From Chamaea fasciata (taxonomy: Eukaryota > Chordata > Aves > Passeriformes > Sylviidae), in contig JARCOQ010000026.1 of assembly GCA_029207755.1 (NCBI GenBank), positions 1,361,001-1,425,000 of the forward strand: DNA of 64,000 bases. The letters run 5' to 3'. The notes beneath the pieces are model-generated. The model did not search any database and was not told the DNA's origin. It saw nothing but the letters and a program-made list of their open reading frames with translations. Below are positions 52,600 to 64,000 of the stretch, piece by piece. The translations under genes and the position numbers were made by a program. Every line of letters starts with the position of its first letter. The stretch's first letter is position 1.

Positions 52600-55500
52600 G
52601 CCAGCTGGGACCCCCCCGGGGGAGGGCTGTTGATCCCCCAGGAGGGGCAGTTGGGGTAGTGGGGTCCTGCGGCCGTTTGGGAGCCCCCGAAAGGGGTTAG
52701 GGGTGCTTTGGGATGAAGCGGGAACCACTGGGAGAGGGGTAAGGATGAAGGTTGGGGTCTAGCGATGGGGCTGGAGATGCGCTGTGGGCCGCCAGGGTGG
52801 ATGAGACCCCCTTGGGAAGGGGTTCGTCCCACTCGTGCAGCAACAGGGTTTGGTGTGGGAGGGGGGTGGCCTCTGTTGGGGCTGGGAGGAGGTGGAAGGG
52901 ATCAACCCAAATGGTACCTGGCTGAGGTCAAGGCCCCTCTGAGCCTGCTGGGTGCAGGGTGGGAGAAAGGTCCTCATGCGACCCTAAAACAGCTACTCCC
53001 CTTCTCAGGGTAAATCCTGGGGGGCTCTGGGCCCTGGGTGCTCCGTGCCAGGGGTGGTTGGCATTGCTGGCTCATCCCAAAACTCCTGGAAAACTCCCAG
53101 GAGCACTTGGGAGCCCTGAGCTCCCAGCCCCCGATGGTGGGGATAAATATCGTCCCAGACTGGGGTGGCCAAGGGAAAAACAATGGGGATGGAGGAAGAG
53201 ATGCCTGGAGTGTCACGGATTGTTCCCTGTCTGCTTCTGCCATCGGGGCAGGACTTGCTCCCAAGAGGAGCTCGCTGCCGCGGTGCAGCCGCTGGAGCCG
53301 GAGCTTTGTGTTTTCAGCAGCCCCGGGGAGACAGTGAGATCCTTCCTCGGAGCCGGGGGTCTGTGCGGAGCGGCAGTGTCCCGGGGAGGGCTGGGACACT
53401 GGGACACTGTCCCGGGCAGGGCCCGGACACGTTGTCAGGCTGGGAAGGAGGAGGAGGAGAAGCCGCCGCCGCCGCTTCCTGCCCGGCTGCGCTACCAAAG
53501 ACGGTCACGGCTCGCTCGGAGCCGGCCGCGGGGCTCTGCTGACACCTAGTGAGGCTCTGCGGGTGCCGCCTGCCGCTGCGGGACATCCAAAATCCTCGCA
53601 GGCTTTGGTTTTCCCCGCGCTGCCGGCGGGTGTGGGGAACACGGTGATCCCCCTTTCCTTGGGATCCCTCCGAGCATCCTTCCAGCCCCGCGGGATCCGC
53701 GCTGCCCTCAGCGCATCCTCCCCGGAGCTCCCGCACTCACCCGGGCTGTTTTGTGGTTTTCTCGCCCCGTTTTCCACCTCGCCCGCACCCGCTGCGCCCT
53801 TTGCCCCGTCTCCATCGCCGTCAGACACGAGGCGCGATGCGAAATAGAAAATACGACAGCACCGCTGCCTCTGCGTGCGGCCCCCGGCTTGTGTTTTACA
53901 GCATCCTAAAGGTCACTGTGAAGTGGCTTTTAAGGAAGAACCAGCCAGAGGAGGGCAGGGGGAATCCCAGCACAGGCAGGAGCTGTCCCTCCAGGGCTGG
54001 ATCCATGCGGAGAGGAAGGAGAAATCCCAGAGAATGGGGAGAGGAACAAAAAGAAACGACCCGAGAACGAGGAAGAGGAGAGCAGGGCTGGCCGGGGATG
54101 CCTCAGGCCAGCCCCAGCGCGGAGTGTGTTTGCTCCTGGGCTGGGTCTGTTCGGCTGAACGCGCTTCCTGGAGGAGCAAAGCTCGAGTTCCTGGTAAGGC
54201 TGGGGCACGGAGGAGCTGCGTGTTTACAGGCTGGAAGGTCAGCGACCCGCGCGAATTCCCGGTGCCCGGAAAATGCGGCAACCTGCTCCATCCCTGCCAC
54301 GTGTTCGCTGCCACATCCCCCTTCGCTCCGAGCACCACGGGAATCCTTGCTTCCTTTTTCAGCAATGTTTTGTCTAAAACACCTCTGTGGCCCTCGGCCA
54401 GCAGCCTTTGGCTTCTTGCAGCCGCAGGAGAGCTCTTGTCCCTCGTTTTGGGGTGAGGAGGGGAACTTGGCCCAGCTCCAGCCCGGCTTCATTCCTGGGA
54501 AAAGGGATTTATGGGAGTGTTTTTCAGCAGGAAACAACCTCGCTGCCCCATCATTTCTGTGCACTTACAGTAGTCCTGGGGCTGCTAACAACCTTGGGAA
54601 CGGTGGATTCTGCAAAACATTAACCAAAGCCCACCAAAAGACGTCAGCCTGTGTTTGCAGATGACGCCAGTGGCGCAGACAGGGTGACCCCCGGGGACAG
54701 CTGTGACACCCACCCTGCACAGCTGGCCTGGGTCACCTCTGCGGTCCCCAGGCGGGGACAGAGCCCAGCACTTGTCCTGAGCACAGCCCTGCTCCGGCAT
54801 TCCTGCTGCTGCTGCTTCCCAGAACTTCCCAGGCTGAGCTGATTTCCAGCTGGATCCGCCCCGTGCTCCAGCCTCCCTGGGGGCTCTGGGGGACACCAGA
54901 GCCTGTGCTTGGGTTCAGCTTGAAGTGTTTGAAACCAGCCCTGGGTGATTCCTGCTGCTCCTGGATCCTTCCAGCCCGGGGAAATCAATCCTCAGCAGCA
55001 GCCACTGGAAAGTTTCACAAATCCAGATTAACCCGAGGGGTTTTGCCCTTTCCCTGTAGGTAAGCAGGGGGGTTATTCCTCACCCCCCCGCAAGGAGAGA
55101 CTCTTCACACTTCCACTTTTCTCCTGCAGGCTAAATAGACTCAGAGTGGCTGCTGGCACCTCGGGAACTGTCCCTGCAGTCACTCGTGCCTCCATCTGCC
55201 TGAGCCAGTGAGGTCCTGCCCTTGGTGCCGGAGGATGGAGTCCTGCAGGTTCCTGTGCTGCCCTTCGGAGCTACAACTGTTGGCTGTTTGTTTTTGTCCC
55301 CTTTTCTGGTCCCCAAAGCAGACCAGAAACTCTCTGCTCCCCTCCTGCACAGCCCCCCCCCAAGTCCAGGGCTGGCTCAGGAGCCTGTTGGAGCCCTGAG
55401 CTGGGATTCAGGGCTCATTCCCAGCCCTGGCAGCTGGTTCCTGGGAGGCAGCAGCCCTGCAGGTGTGAGCACACAGCTGAAAATGCACCCTGCATGTCCC

Positions 55501-57180
55501 ACCTCGTGCCTCTGATTCCCTGCCCCTCACCTGGAGGACACCCCAGCCCTGCAGGGAGGTGCTTCCCAGCACCTGGATGCATTTTCTCCACGCCCAAGGT
55601 GTGTGTGGATTAAACCAGAACACAGCTGGAGGTACAGGCAACACCTCCCCGTGCGTTTTTTGCCTCCCATCTCTTCTCCAGGCTTGGGATGGAACTCTGT
55701 AACCACAGCTGGAGCCAGATCCCAGCTCCCAGGCTGGAGCTCTGCCCAGGGCTGCGGCGTTATCAGCTCTCATGGTCACTTTCCCCCCACACATCCCGTT
55801 TTCTTAAAAGCCTCAGACAGAAGAGGTGTGTGCTCAGCGAGGAACATCCAGGCCCTGGTTCAAGCTCCTCCGTTTCGTTTCAGTCTCTTGGGCTGGCTGC
55901 AAAAAAAAAACCTGAACAGAGACTCCTCCTCATGAACTGCACAGAGCCAAAAAAACAAGGAGGCAAAGAATAAAATGTCCCTTATTCCTGTTGAAACTCT
56001 TCAGAGAATAAACAAAGGCTCGCTGCAATCTTTCAGCTCCTTGGAGGCAGCAGCGCTGCCCACACCCCTCAGAGGCAGCCAGGTCGTGGCAATGGCCAGG
56101 ATAACTGCTGGCAATCCCAGCCAGGAGCAGTGCAGGGGTCAGAACATTCCCAACAGTTCGGAGCTCTGTGCTGGCTGGAGCCTTCCTCCTTCTCCTCCTC
56201 TTGCAGGGGGTGCTGCTGACACCCACCTGCCCCAGCACAGGGGCTGCAGAGAGCCCTGGTTCTGTCCCCCTGTTGCTTCAGGGCGCACCCCAGCCCCGGC
56301 CAGTGCTGCCTCATGGCCCTGCTGAGCACAAACCCAGCTCCCAGCCTCCCCACACCATCCCTGTGCCTTCTCTCCCCGGCCACAGGGGCAGAGCGAGGCC
56401 CGGTGGAGCATTCCCAGCTGATCCCTCTGGCTATTTTTAAACCCCATCCTCATTCCTGTCCTTTGTACCCAAATGTGGAACAAAGGATGAGCCATCCTTC
56501 CCCTCCCCAAGCCCCCCACTCCCAGCTCAGCCCTGACCCCCCCAACTTCTTGTGTGCTCAGCAAAAGGCAGCAGCCCTGTGCCCTGCTGCCGTGGCCTTG
56601 GGGACAGAGCAGAGCTGGGAATCCACCCCGTCCATGGGGGGTGGCTGCTTCCAGCCCCCTTTTCTCGAGTTCCACTTGCTGCTGGAGGTGTTGGGGAGAG
56701 CAGGGCTCTCCCCCTTTTCTGCAGTGGGAGCAGGGAATGCGAGAGGAGGGTATAAATATCCAGGGAGATTAGTGCTCCCCAGCACTCTGCCCCGGCAGCC
56801 AGTGTTGAGTGTCACCCACAGCCTGCATTCCCTTTCTCTCCGCTCCCCAGCTGCCTCTCCTGTTTCCAGCCTCGAGTTCACCATCTCTGCTGGCAGCACT
56901 TTGATTTCATTCCTCCCTCCACCCCCGTTCCCCCCTTGAAAAGGAGGAAATAATGGAGCCTTTGTTGGATGGCTGCGACACAGGCACCGAGCAAGGAGCT
57001 GCACGGGGGCAAGGGCTGAGCACAGCCTCCTGCCTGGATTATGGCATTCCTGCGCTCAGGAGAAGTCAATCCTGCACCCCGTGGTGTGTAAAGGGACCCC
57101 TGGGCTTGCTGACAGCCGTGAAAAATCCCAGCGGAGTGAAAAAAAAACCCCAAATCCTTCACACTCGCTGCCGACTTCCC
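52600..57180. other. CAP1-MFSD2A intergenic region
   Basis: These genes are also direct neighbours in human, and I find no conserved exon, RNA gene or recognised repeat between them here. A second CpG-rich patch lies at about 53340-53740, and the rest is ordinary. Open frames of 100-300 codons (for example 53753-54664) have no family resemblance and low-complexity composition, so I do not call them genes. Confidence 0.55.
53340..53740. other. Orphan CpG-rich patch
   Basis: CpG dinucleotides cluster here (for example GCCGCCGCCGCTTCC near 53463 and GCCGGCCGCGGGG near 53520) with no annotated promoter nearby. It could be an alternative CAP1 promoter, an enhancer or a non-coding transcript start. 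Confidence 0.45.
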
Positions 57181-57184
57181 CCAC

Positions 57185-57698
57185 TTTTATGTAAATTAAT
57201 ATTAACAGGTCCTCGGGTTTGGGTTCTGTACAGATATATACAAACAGGAAACAGCTTCATATTTACATCATTAAGTTAATTAGGCTCTGTAAAAAAACCC
57301 CCCAAAAAACCAAAGAAGAGCTCCCACATTAGTGCCCTCTGTAGAGACAGCAGAGCTGAGCTCACGTCCTGGGCACACTGACAGTGTAATGTACACTAAC
57401 GATCAGCCCCAGGCAGGGCTGTTCCAGGCAAAAAACCATCCCAAATCCGGCTTCCCCTGCCCTCCAGAGCCCGGCAGGGAGAGCGTTTGTCTCCGCTGAG
57501 GCCCCACCATGTGTGTAATGTACACTACCGGCGCTCTGTGGGCCCCGTGCAAGGCACGGGACGGGCACAGATCCCGAGTTCGAGGCAGTGGATGCTCCAC
57601 ACGGCTCCTCCAGCACCTCCAGCGGCACTGGGCTGGGCCAGCCCCGAGGGGACAAGTCCCTGGGGAGCCCCAGTGTGAGCAGACAGACCCAGCCCGGC
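57185..57698 (-). other. MFSD2A: MFSD2A 3' UTR (end uncertain)
   Basis: The region after the MFSD2A stop has no canonical AATAAA on the minus strand. A CATAAA variant at about 57186-57191, followed by a drop in AT content, is the best candidate end and gives a UTR of about 510 bases. Confidence 0.4.
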
Positions 57699-60600
57699 TC
57701 ACACGATGCTGGCCAGTTCTGTGTTGTCCGACTCCGAGCTGCTGTTGCTCTCCTCCCTGGGGGGAAAGAGTTGGGAACGAGGCATGGATTAAGCCATGGG
57801 GGCAAGGTCTGCATCCCAGTATTGTCTACACCCCAGTAATATCTGCCTTGGGGCACAGGAGCTTCCCAAGAAGCTCCAGAGGGACGGCAGCACCACGTGC
57901 AGCCTCCACACGAGTTTGGGTGGCTGTTGGGGCAGGTTCCTGCTGATCTCCCAGCGCTTCACACCATCCCTTTGGAAGCTGGGATTGGGAAAACAAAAGT
58001 CAGCCCTTCCCTCACGCCACCACCCACGGGTCCTGGAGGATTCCTGGACGAGTCACAGTGTGTCCCAACCCGTCTGATCCTGCCCCCGCACACACACACC
58101 CCCCAACACGCCTTGTTTGGTGCCTGGCACCCACCTTAAATCCTGCAGGGCTTTCTTGTTTTTCCTCCTCTTCTCCTCGTCGATGGGATACAGCTTGAAG
58201 AGCAGCAGGCTCAGCAGGATCAGCCCCACGGGCACAGCAGACACCAACATCTTCAGGGTGAAGTGCACCTGGCCAGGCTGGGAGCAGCCCCGGGTCTGGT
58301 ACCCTGCGAAGCTGTGGGGCAGAAAAGCACCTTCAGGCCAAGGGGACGGGGTTTGCAGGAGCTGAACTGCTCCCCGTGGGGAGAGCTTGGGGGATTCCGA
58401 GCCCATCAGCTCCCTCCCGGAGCTCAGCCTCCCTCCCTGCCCTCCCCTCAGCTCGCACTGAACTCACTCCAGGCTGAGCGTGGAGATGCCCAGGGAGACC
58501 CCAGCAGTGAACTTGGTGAAGAAGACATAGAAGGAGAAGAAGATGGCCTCGTGGCCGCGGGAGCTGGGGTGCTGCAGCTTGAAGTCATCGATGACATCTG
58601 GCAGCATGGACCTGTGCAGAGGGAGGGGTGGTGAGCACCAGGGCTGAGACAGCAGAGCACCTCCTCTCTGCTGAGAGCATTTCCCTCAGGAGCCCCACCT
58701 GGGGCTGAAAACACTGCAAAATAAACCTGCAGAGGGTCTTTAACCCCTCTGGGAGCCCCCTGCCCAGCCCCTCACACTCACCAGGGCAGGAGGAAGGCGG
58801 CTGCCACGCTGATCCCGGCGGCGACGGCCACCACGTAGGTGACAATGAGGTTACTGTCCAGGACAACCACGGCGATGAGGAAGGGGATGGCAGACTGCAG
58901 AGGGGACAGAGACCAGGGTGGCATCAGCAGGGCCTGGCCCAGACCCCCTGGCTTTTCTCTCTGTCACATATCCCAGCCCTCCAACTGCAGGGACAGCCAG
59001 GGAACCAGAGGTGCAGCGTCCCTCCCTGAGCCCCACGACGCAGCCAGGACAGCACAACCAGCAGGAGGAGGGACAGGCACCAAACCGTCATTGGCAGCAG
59101 CCCCTGCCCAGCTCCGTGCTCCTTTGGAGGAACTCTGCTGATCCCGTGTGGTAAAGACCATCCCCATGGGCAGCCCATGCCTGAGGGGACACTCACAGAG
59201 ATGCCCACGTAGACAGCTGTCTTCTTCCCAAAACGGGTCAGGAACCACTGCCAGAAGGGAATGGTCAGGGTGGCCGAGAGCTGTGGGAGGAGAAGGGTCA
59301 TGGAGTTGGCTCTGCCCTGCGGGAAAGGCCCTTCCCAGCAAGGAGCAGCTCCTGCCTCGGCCTCCTCCCACCCCAATTCCAGCACCTGTGATTTCCACGC
59401 GTCCCCGGGGCTGGCACAAAGCCACACGTGGTGTGTGGGGCCACCTCGTCCCCCGGTGAAGGGCCCTGGCACCACGCCTGCCCCCACAGAGGGAGGATGT
59501 GACACAATCCCCGGTGCTGGGAAGGGACCTGATCTCGTCACCAGCAGCCGCGGCCAGCGGCCAGGCTCTGCGGGCACCTTGGACCTCTCCTCCCCGTTGA
59601 GGACAGGGCACGAGGTGCTTCCAGGAATGAGGCAAGCTGGAAAGAGCTCTCAAGGAGATGTTTTGCTCCGTGTTCCTGGCAGTAAACACTGAGATGCTTT
59701 TCTCAAAGCGGGGAGGGGGACAAGTGGCAGGATTTGGACAAAAGGCCCCCGTGGCTCCTGGTCTGCCCCGTCTGCGGCCCTGTTCACACAGGAACAAAGG
59801 CCCCGCTGTTCCTGCCAACCCACCAGGCCTCTGCAGGACATTTGGCAGCTTCTTCTCCCTCCCCTCATCCCAGGGGACCTCTGATCACTGTCCCTGTCCC
59901 CCCCGTCAGCCCGTGGAGCCCCTGTCCCAGGGAGCACCCACTGGAGCCCACCGTGGCCCCCAGGACCCACCATGATGGCCAGGAGGATGTTCTGGAACTC
60001 GTTGCGGAAGCCCAGGGTGTAGGTGCAGAAGAGGGCAAAGTTTCCCTCCAGCAGCTGTGGAGAAAGCAGGCAGGGGTCAGGGGGGACACATCTGTCCTCA
60101 CACAGCTGCACCCCCAGCACGGGCAGGGGAAGAAAGGGGCCATTCACCGAGCCCATGGAGGGCACAAGGCCACATCCTCTGCCCGGGGCAGCTCCAGCTC
60201 ATCCATCACCCCCAGCCCCTGGGATTGTCCCCAGAGCCACCCCCAGGCCGCTGGCCCCTGTCGCCAGCCCTTCCCCAGCTCACCATGAAGGCCAGGGAGG
60301 TGAAGAGGAAGCCGGCGATGAGCTTGATGTAGGGCCCGTGGTTCATCACCAGCTTCAGCCCCTGGAAGAAGGAGACAGGCTCGTCCGACTGGAGCTCAGA
60401 GGACTCTGGGGAGCAGAGATCAGCCCAGCGTTAGAGCCCCCCCCCAAAACAGCACCCGTGGGTGCCCCAGCTCGCTGCTCAGCACCCTCCACAACCCCTG
60501 CCCACCCACAGCATCCCAGCCCAAAGGTGTCAGGGCAACCCCTGCCCTCACCCTGGGGTCCCTCAGCTCCATGGAGCGGCCTGGCCGATTCCCCCAGGAT

Positions 60601-61796
60601 GAGCAGGGAGAGGGAAGGACATGAGTTTGGATATCACCTCCCCCCGGGATGCCCCGGCTGGCATTGGCAACCTTGGCCAGCCGAAAATGGGCGAGATAAA
60701 GGTTATCTAACAAAGCCCAGAGGTGCTCTGGCCTCCTGCCCTTCTGCAGCACCTCCCCAGAGCCAGAGCTCAGCTCCACCTGCCCCTCTCCACAAACAGA
60801 GGGGCCAAAAGCTCGCGGAGAGGAAGGAACAGCAGCGTTTCCACAAGCCCTGAGCGTCCCAGCCTCACCTCTCCTCTCCCTCACGCCCAGCAGCAGGATG
60901 AGGGCACAGAGGATGTAGAGCCCCCCGATGACCCCCGCAGCGATCATGTAGGCGTTTCTCTGTGCAGGAGAGGGAGCAGCAGTCAGGGAAGGGGCTCACC
61001 CCGTGCCTGAGGGGAGCACAAGGCAGGGGAGCCCCAGCTTACGGTGTCTGTGAGCGACTCGGTGTCGTGGGTCATGTTCAGCTCCTCCAGGGCCACCGAG
61101 GAGTTGGACAAGCCGAAGAAGAAGGGGCTCCCAATGCAGGGAGTGTCCACCTTGCCAACGATCTGGCCCTGGATGGCAGTGCCCAGCACGGTGCCCAGCA
61201 CCTCCACGGTCATGCCTGCAGGGACAGGCCAGCAGGGGCTGAGCACAGCTCTTGCCCACAGCAGAGCATTTCCCAGCTGGGATTCTTCCCAGGGAGAAAC
61301 GAGCCAGCCCAGCTGTGCTACAGCTCCCTCCAAAGCCCCAGGGGATAAAGGGGAAAAGGGAAGGAAGAAAGGAAGGGAAAAGGGAAGGAAAAAGGGGGGG
61401 GAAAGGAAGGAAGAGGGGGGAAAAGGAAGGAAGAGCCTTACGGTAGGCAGTGGCCGAGTCCCGCTCGCTCTGCTCCCTGCTGATGAACATGGTCAGTGCT
61501 GAGTAAGGCACGTGGAAGCACTGCAATGGCACAAGGACACGCGGCTCAGGGAGGATGTAACAGCCCAAGGGACCTGGGGCAGAGGAGTTTCTGCCCCTCT
61601 GTGCAGCCCAGCAAGGGGCAGGCGGGGATTGGCAGCCTCCATCCTCCCAGGTGTGAGCAGAGCCTGACTCACCGTCACCAGGGTCTGGAAGGCACAGTAG
61701 AAGACAAGGTACCACATCACTTGTCCTGTGGAGATGTCTGGCACAAACCAGATGAGGAAGTAGGAGATGATGGCGAAAGGGGTGGAGAACATGATC
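57699..61796 (-). CDS. MFSD2A: Sodium-dependent lysophosphatidylcholine symporter 1, C-terminal 11 exons (5' exons beyond the window)
   Basis: This major facilitator superfamily transporter carries LPC-DHA and suppresses transcytosis at the blood-brain barrier. Exons seen in transcript order are 61796-61673, 61520-61442, 61215-61043, 60959-60869, 60405-60284, 60054-59971, 59280-59197, 58894-58782, 58611-58468, 58311-58135 and 57756-57699. They total 1249 bp, or about 416 residues. The human protein is about 530-543 residues, so roughly 115-125 N-terminal residues, including the first transmembrane helices, are missing. Signature blocks include [81 protein letters not shown] and [10 protein letters not shown]. 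An extracellular loop has two N-glycosylation sequons (NSS, NMT). The tail ends [10 protein letters not shown]. Confidence 0.95.
61340..61436. repeat. MFSD2A: Polypurine/polypyrimidine tract in an MFSD2A intron
   Basis: About 97 bases are nearly all A and G on the plus strand, built from GGAAGG and GAAAAGGG words. In the transcript it is a polypyrimidine tract starting within about ten bases after the splice donor of exon 61520-61442. Such tracts can form triplex DNA and bind PTB-type proteins. Confidence 0.9.
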
Positions 61797-64000
61797 CTTT
61801 GAGAGAACAAAGTGTCAGCCTTGTGGGCACGGCCTGACCAGCCCAGCTCTTCCTCCTGCTTCCACACATCCTGTGGGGTTCAGGTGTCTGACCTGGGGGC
61901 TCCTGAGCTGCCCCAGGTGTGATCCAAACCGGGCTGGAGGCAGCAGCTCAGGTCTCACAGGGTCAGAAAAGCTGACTCAATTCCAGAGAAGAGCTGTCCT
62001 TGCACTAACAGAGATGCCTCCTTCCACAGAAGTGATTGATCTGCTCCTGCCTTTGGCTTCCACCCCCAGCCCCAACCTCTCCCCCAGGCAGCACTGCTGT
62101 GTTCAGCAGGATGCAATCACCTCCCTCACGCTGGCAAGGGCTGGGGAGCAGCCAGGCAGCTCAGCCCTGCTCCCCAGCAGCCAAAAACCTCTCACCAGCT
62201 TGGCTTTGCTGCCAAGGCCCCCCAAGCCCTGGTCCCGGGGTCAGCAGTTGAGCAAACCAGCAGCAGGCTGGCTCCTTCCTCCACCTCTGCCCAGCCTTCC
62301 AGAGCTGCGGGAGCAGGGACACGGGATGCAAAACGCAGCAGAGGATCAGAGGGGACTGCTCAAGTGCTGGGTCTTGGCAGCAATTCCTGCAGGATCTGAC
62401 AGCAGATCCTCTTCATCCAGCGGGTCTCATGACCCCTGCCCTGCTGCAGGACAGCCAGGGCACAGCTCTGCCCTGCTGCAGCACCCTGGAGACACCACAG
62501 GCACCCGGGGCCCCCCATCACTCGGGGGAGAAGGAAGGAGAGGAGCAAGCCAGGTGGTGAGGTGAAACCCACGTCTGTTCAGGGGATGGATTTTGCCGGG
62601 GGATTTGCGAGCGCCCTGCGCTCCACAAACCCTGGAACAGAGGCCCTGGAGCGAGTCCAGCAGAACTGGACACAGGACAGAGCCTCTCAAGGCCAGGGTA
62701 CAGCCAGATCTTTCCACCCGGGCTGACGTACAGGACGCGAAACTTAAATTTAAAGCCGGGGAGGGAGCGGGGAGAGCGAGAAACAGAAACTCCATGGATG
62801 GAGAGCAGCGACAAGAGGCTGCACAGGACCCAACACATGCACATTCTTCCGAGCCCACGTCACCCCATCGGAGAAGGAGGGGCAGGGGGAGGAAAGCGCC
62901 GAGGAGCAGCTCCAGCCCCTCCTGGCTGCCGCTTATCTGCGCTCACATACGTGGAGCCGAAGGGAAAAAAACCAAAAAAACCCCAAAAAACGCGGAGCCA
63001 AATGTTGAATGAAATCACCGGAGCGTCACGCTCGCCATCGCATGAGCGTCAGATGTGCCAATTCCCCCTCCAGCACCGGGGCAGCTGAGCCCCGGGCAGG
63101 GCTGACCACAACTCCTGGCAAAGGAAGGAGTGACTGAGAGTAACCCCTGACCCAGGGCGAGGTGATGAAGGCGCTCGGAGGCGGCTGCCGTGACGTGCCC
63201 CGGCTCCCATTGGCCCCGCCGGATGGTGTGTTCCTTTGTGCCGCTCGCACAGCCCTTCCCAGCCGCCTTGCACTGTCTGCAAACGGCTGCTGCCCCCGGA
63301 GAGAGGTCAAAGCCAGGGGTTTCTCAGTCGCCGACGTCCAAGGGAAAAGTTTCGTCAGCGGGAAGTTCGCGGTGGTCAAGGGAATGGGGATCCCAGCTTG
63401 GAGCTGGGGACAGAGTGACGTCCACGAGGCAGGGGGAAGAAGAAGAGGAAGCAGGCAGTGGATGAGCTGGTGGAAGGAAATGTGCCAAAAAAAAAAAAAA
63501 AAAAGTGTTTGAAACAGAGAGAACCGAAAGGGAGAGAGGTGGTGGCCCTCGGGAAAGGTGAGGAACAAGGAACTGGAACAGCCACGAGCTTTGCGCTGGA
63601 GCCAGCTGGGCTTGGTCCCACAGCTCGGCCCTTTCAGAGCCCGGCAATGAGCCCTCACACACGGCGGGGTCACCTCGCAGGTGCTGAGGGTTGGGGTCAG
63701 GCAGCAGCCTTGAGACCACCCCAGTGCCTACAGCTCACAGGGAAACTGAGGCAGCCACAGCAGCAGCACCAGCCTGGGGCTGGGCGGCCCTGCCGAGCCA
63801 GAAAAACCTGGCTGTAAGAGGTTTAAAATCAGCTCGACTCCATCCAAATTGGACTCAGCGGGCAGCCCTTGAGCCACGCACAACAGCAGCGAGCGGCGGC
63901 TGCCCCGGCGCTGCTGAGGGGCCCAGCGCCGAGCCCAAAGCTCTGGCTAATTTTAACGAAGCAGGAGCCGCTCGGAGGAATGCAGCCGCTTCAGTCCCAC
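61797..64000 (-). other. MFSD2A: MFSD2A intron running off the right edge
   Basis: The exon at 61796-61673 begins inside the coding region, so upstream exons must exist. Reading 61.8-64.0 kb on the minus strand gave no sequence resembling the missing MFSD2A N-terminus. The interval contains an A run near 63485 and moderate CpG after 63150, but nothing else I can support. Confidence 0.6.

Noticed and set aside
51742..52832. Open frames of 290-305 codons around the CAP1 promoter
   Set aside because: They are created by the CpG island and the 72-bp tandem repeat; the protein text simply repeats with the DNA unit.
53753..54664. 303-codon plus-strand open frame between CAP1 and MFSD2A
   Set aside because: I recognise no motif, domain or splice structure, and human has no gene between these neighbours. 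It was considered as a novel gene but is unsupported.
61810..64000. Missing first exons of MFSD2A inside the window
   Set aside because: No minus-strand stretch resembles the family N-terminus (the conserved LCYAIGG and LLDVAQ-type blocks), so those exons must lie to the right of the window.

Overview
The window is vertebrate nuclear DNA, almost certainly from a bird. Every gene has GT-AG introns, most of them short. Promoters sit in CpG-rich stretches, and the only dispersed repeats I recognise are 3' ends of CR1 LINEs, the dominant avian retroposon. The gene set fits a GC-rich microchromosome equivalent to chicken chromosome 23. That placement comes from remembered synteny, not from a search.

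Seven protein-coding genes account for the window. From left to right they are GALE (+, 638-2561), LYPLA2 (-, 5831-9349), PITHD1 (-, 12041-13985), ELOA (-, 17389-28672), RPL11 (-, 30718-33502), PPT1 (+, 36153-39580), CAP1 (-, 41585-47396) and, as an eighth and incomplete gene, MFSD2A (-, 57699 to beyond the right edge). I rebuilt each coding sequence exon by exon. The reading frame stays open across every junction, and the seven complete proteins have family-typical lengths: 347, 232, 206, 778, 178, 298 and 467 residues.

The left block (GALE to RPL11) is the human 1p36.11 order. The right block (PPT1 to MFSD2A) is the human 1p34.2 order. They meet in the 2.6 kb between RPL11 and PPT1, so that interval is a rearrangement point relative to mammals. 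The genes do not form a pathway. They are mostly housekeeping: galactose metabolism, protein depalmitoylation in cytosol (LYPLA2) and lysosome (PPT1), transcription elongation, a ribosomal protein, actin turnover and lysolipid import. Two depalmitoylating enzymes within 30 kb is probably chance.

Non-coding content includes two tail-to-tail gene pairs with poly(A) signals about 170-190 bp apart, a 40-bp minisatellite in the likely LYPLA2 3' UTR, eight CR1 fragments, a 72-bp tandem repeat near the CAP1 promoter, and promoters with readable motifs. The most striking motifs are a lysosomal CLEAR/M-box-like element and a YY1-type element at the PPT1 start, YY1-type motifs around the ELOA start, and a regularly spaced array of CACGCCCA boxes upstream of PITHD1. 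I found no tRNA or rRNA gene, CRISPR array, viral gene or clearly new protein system.
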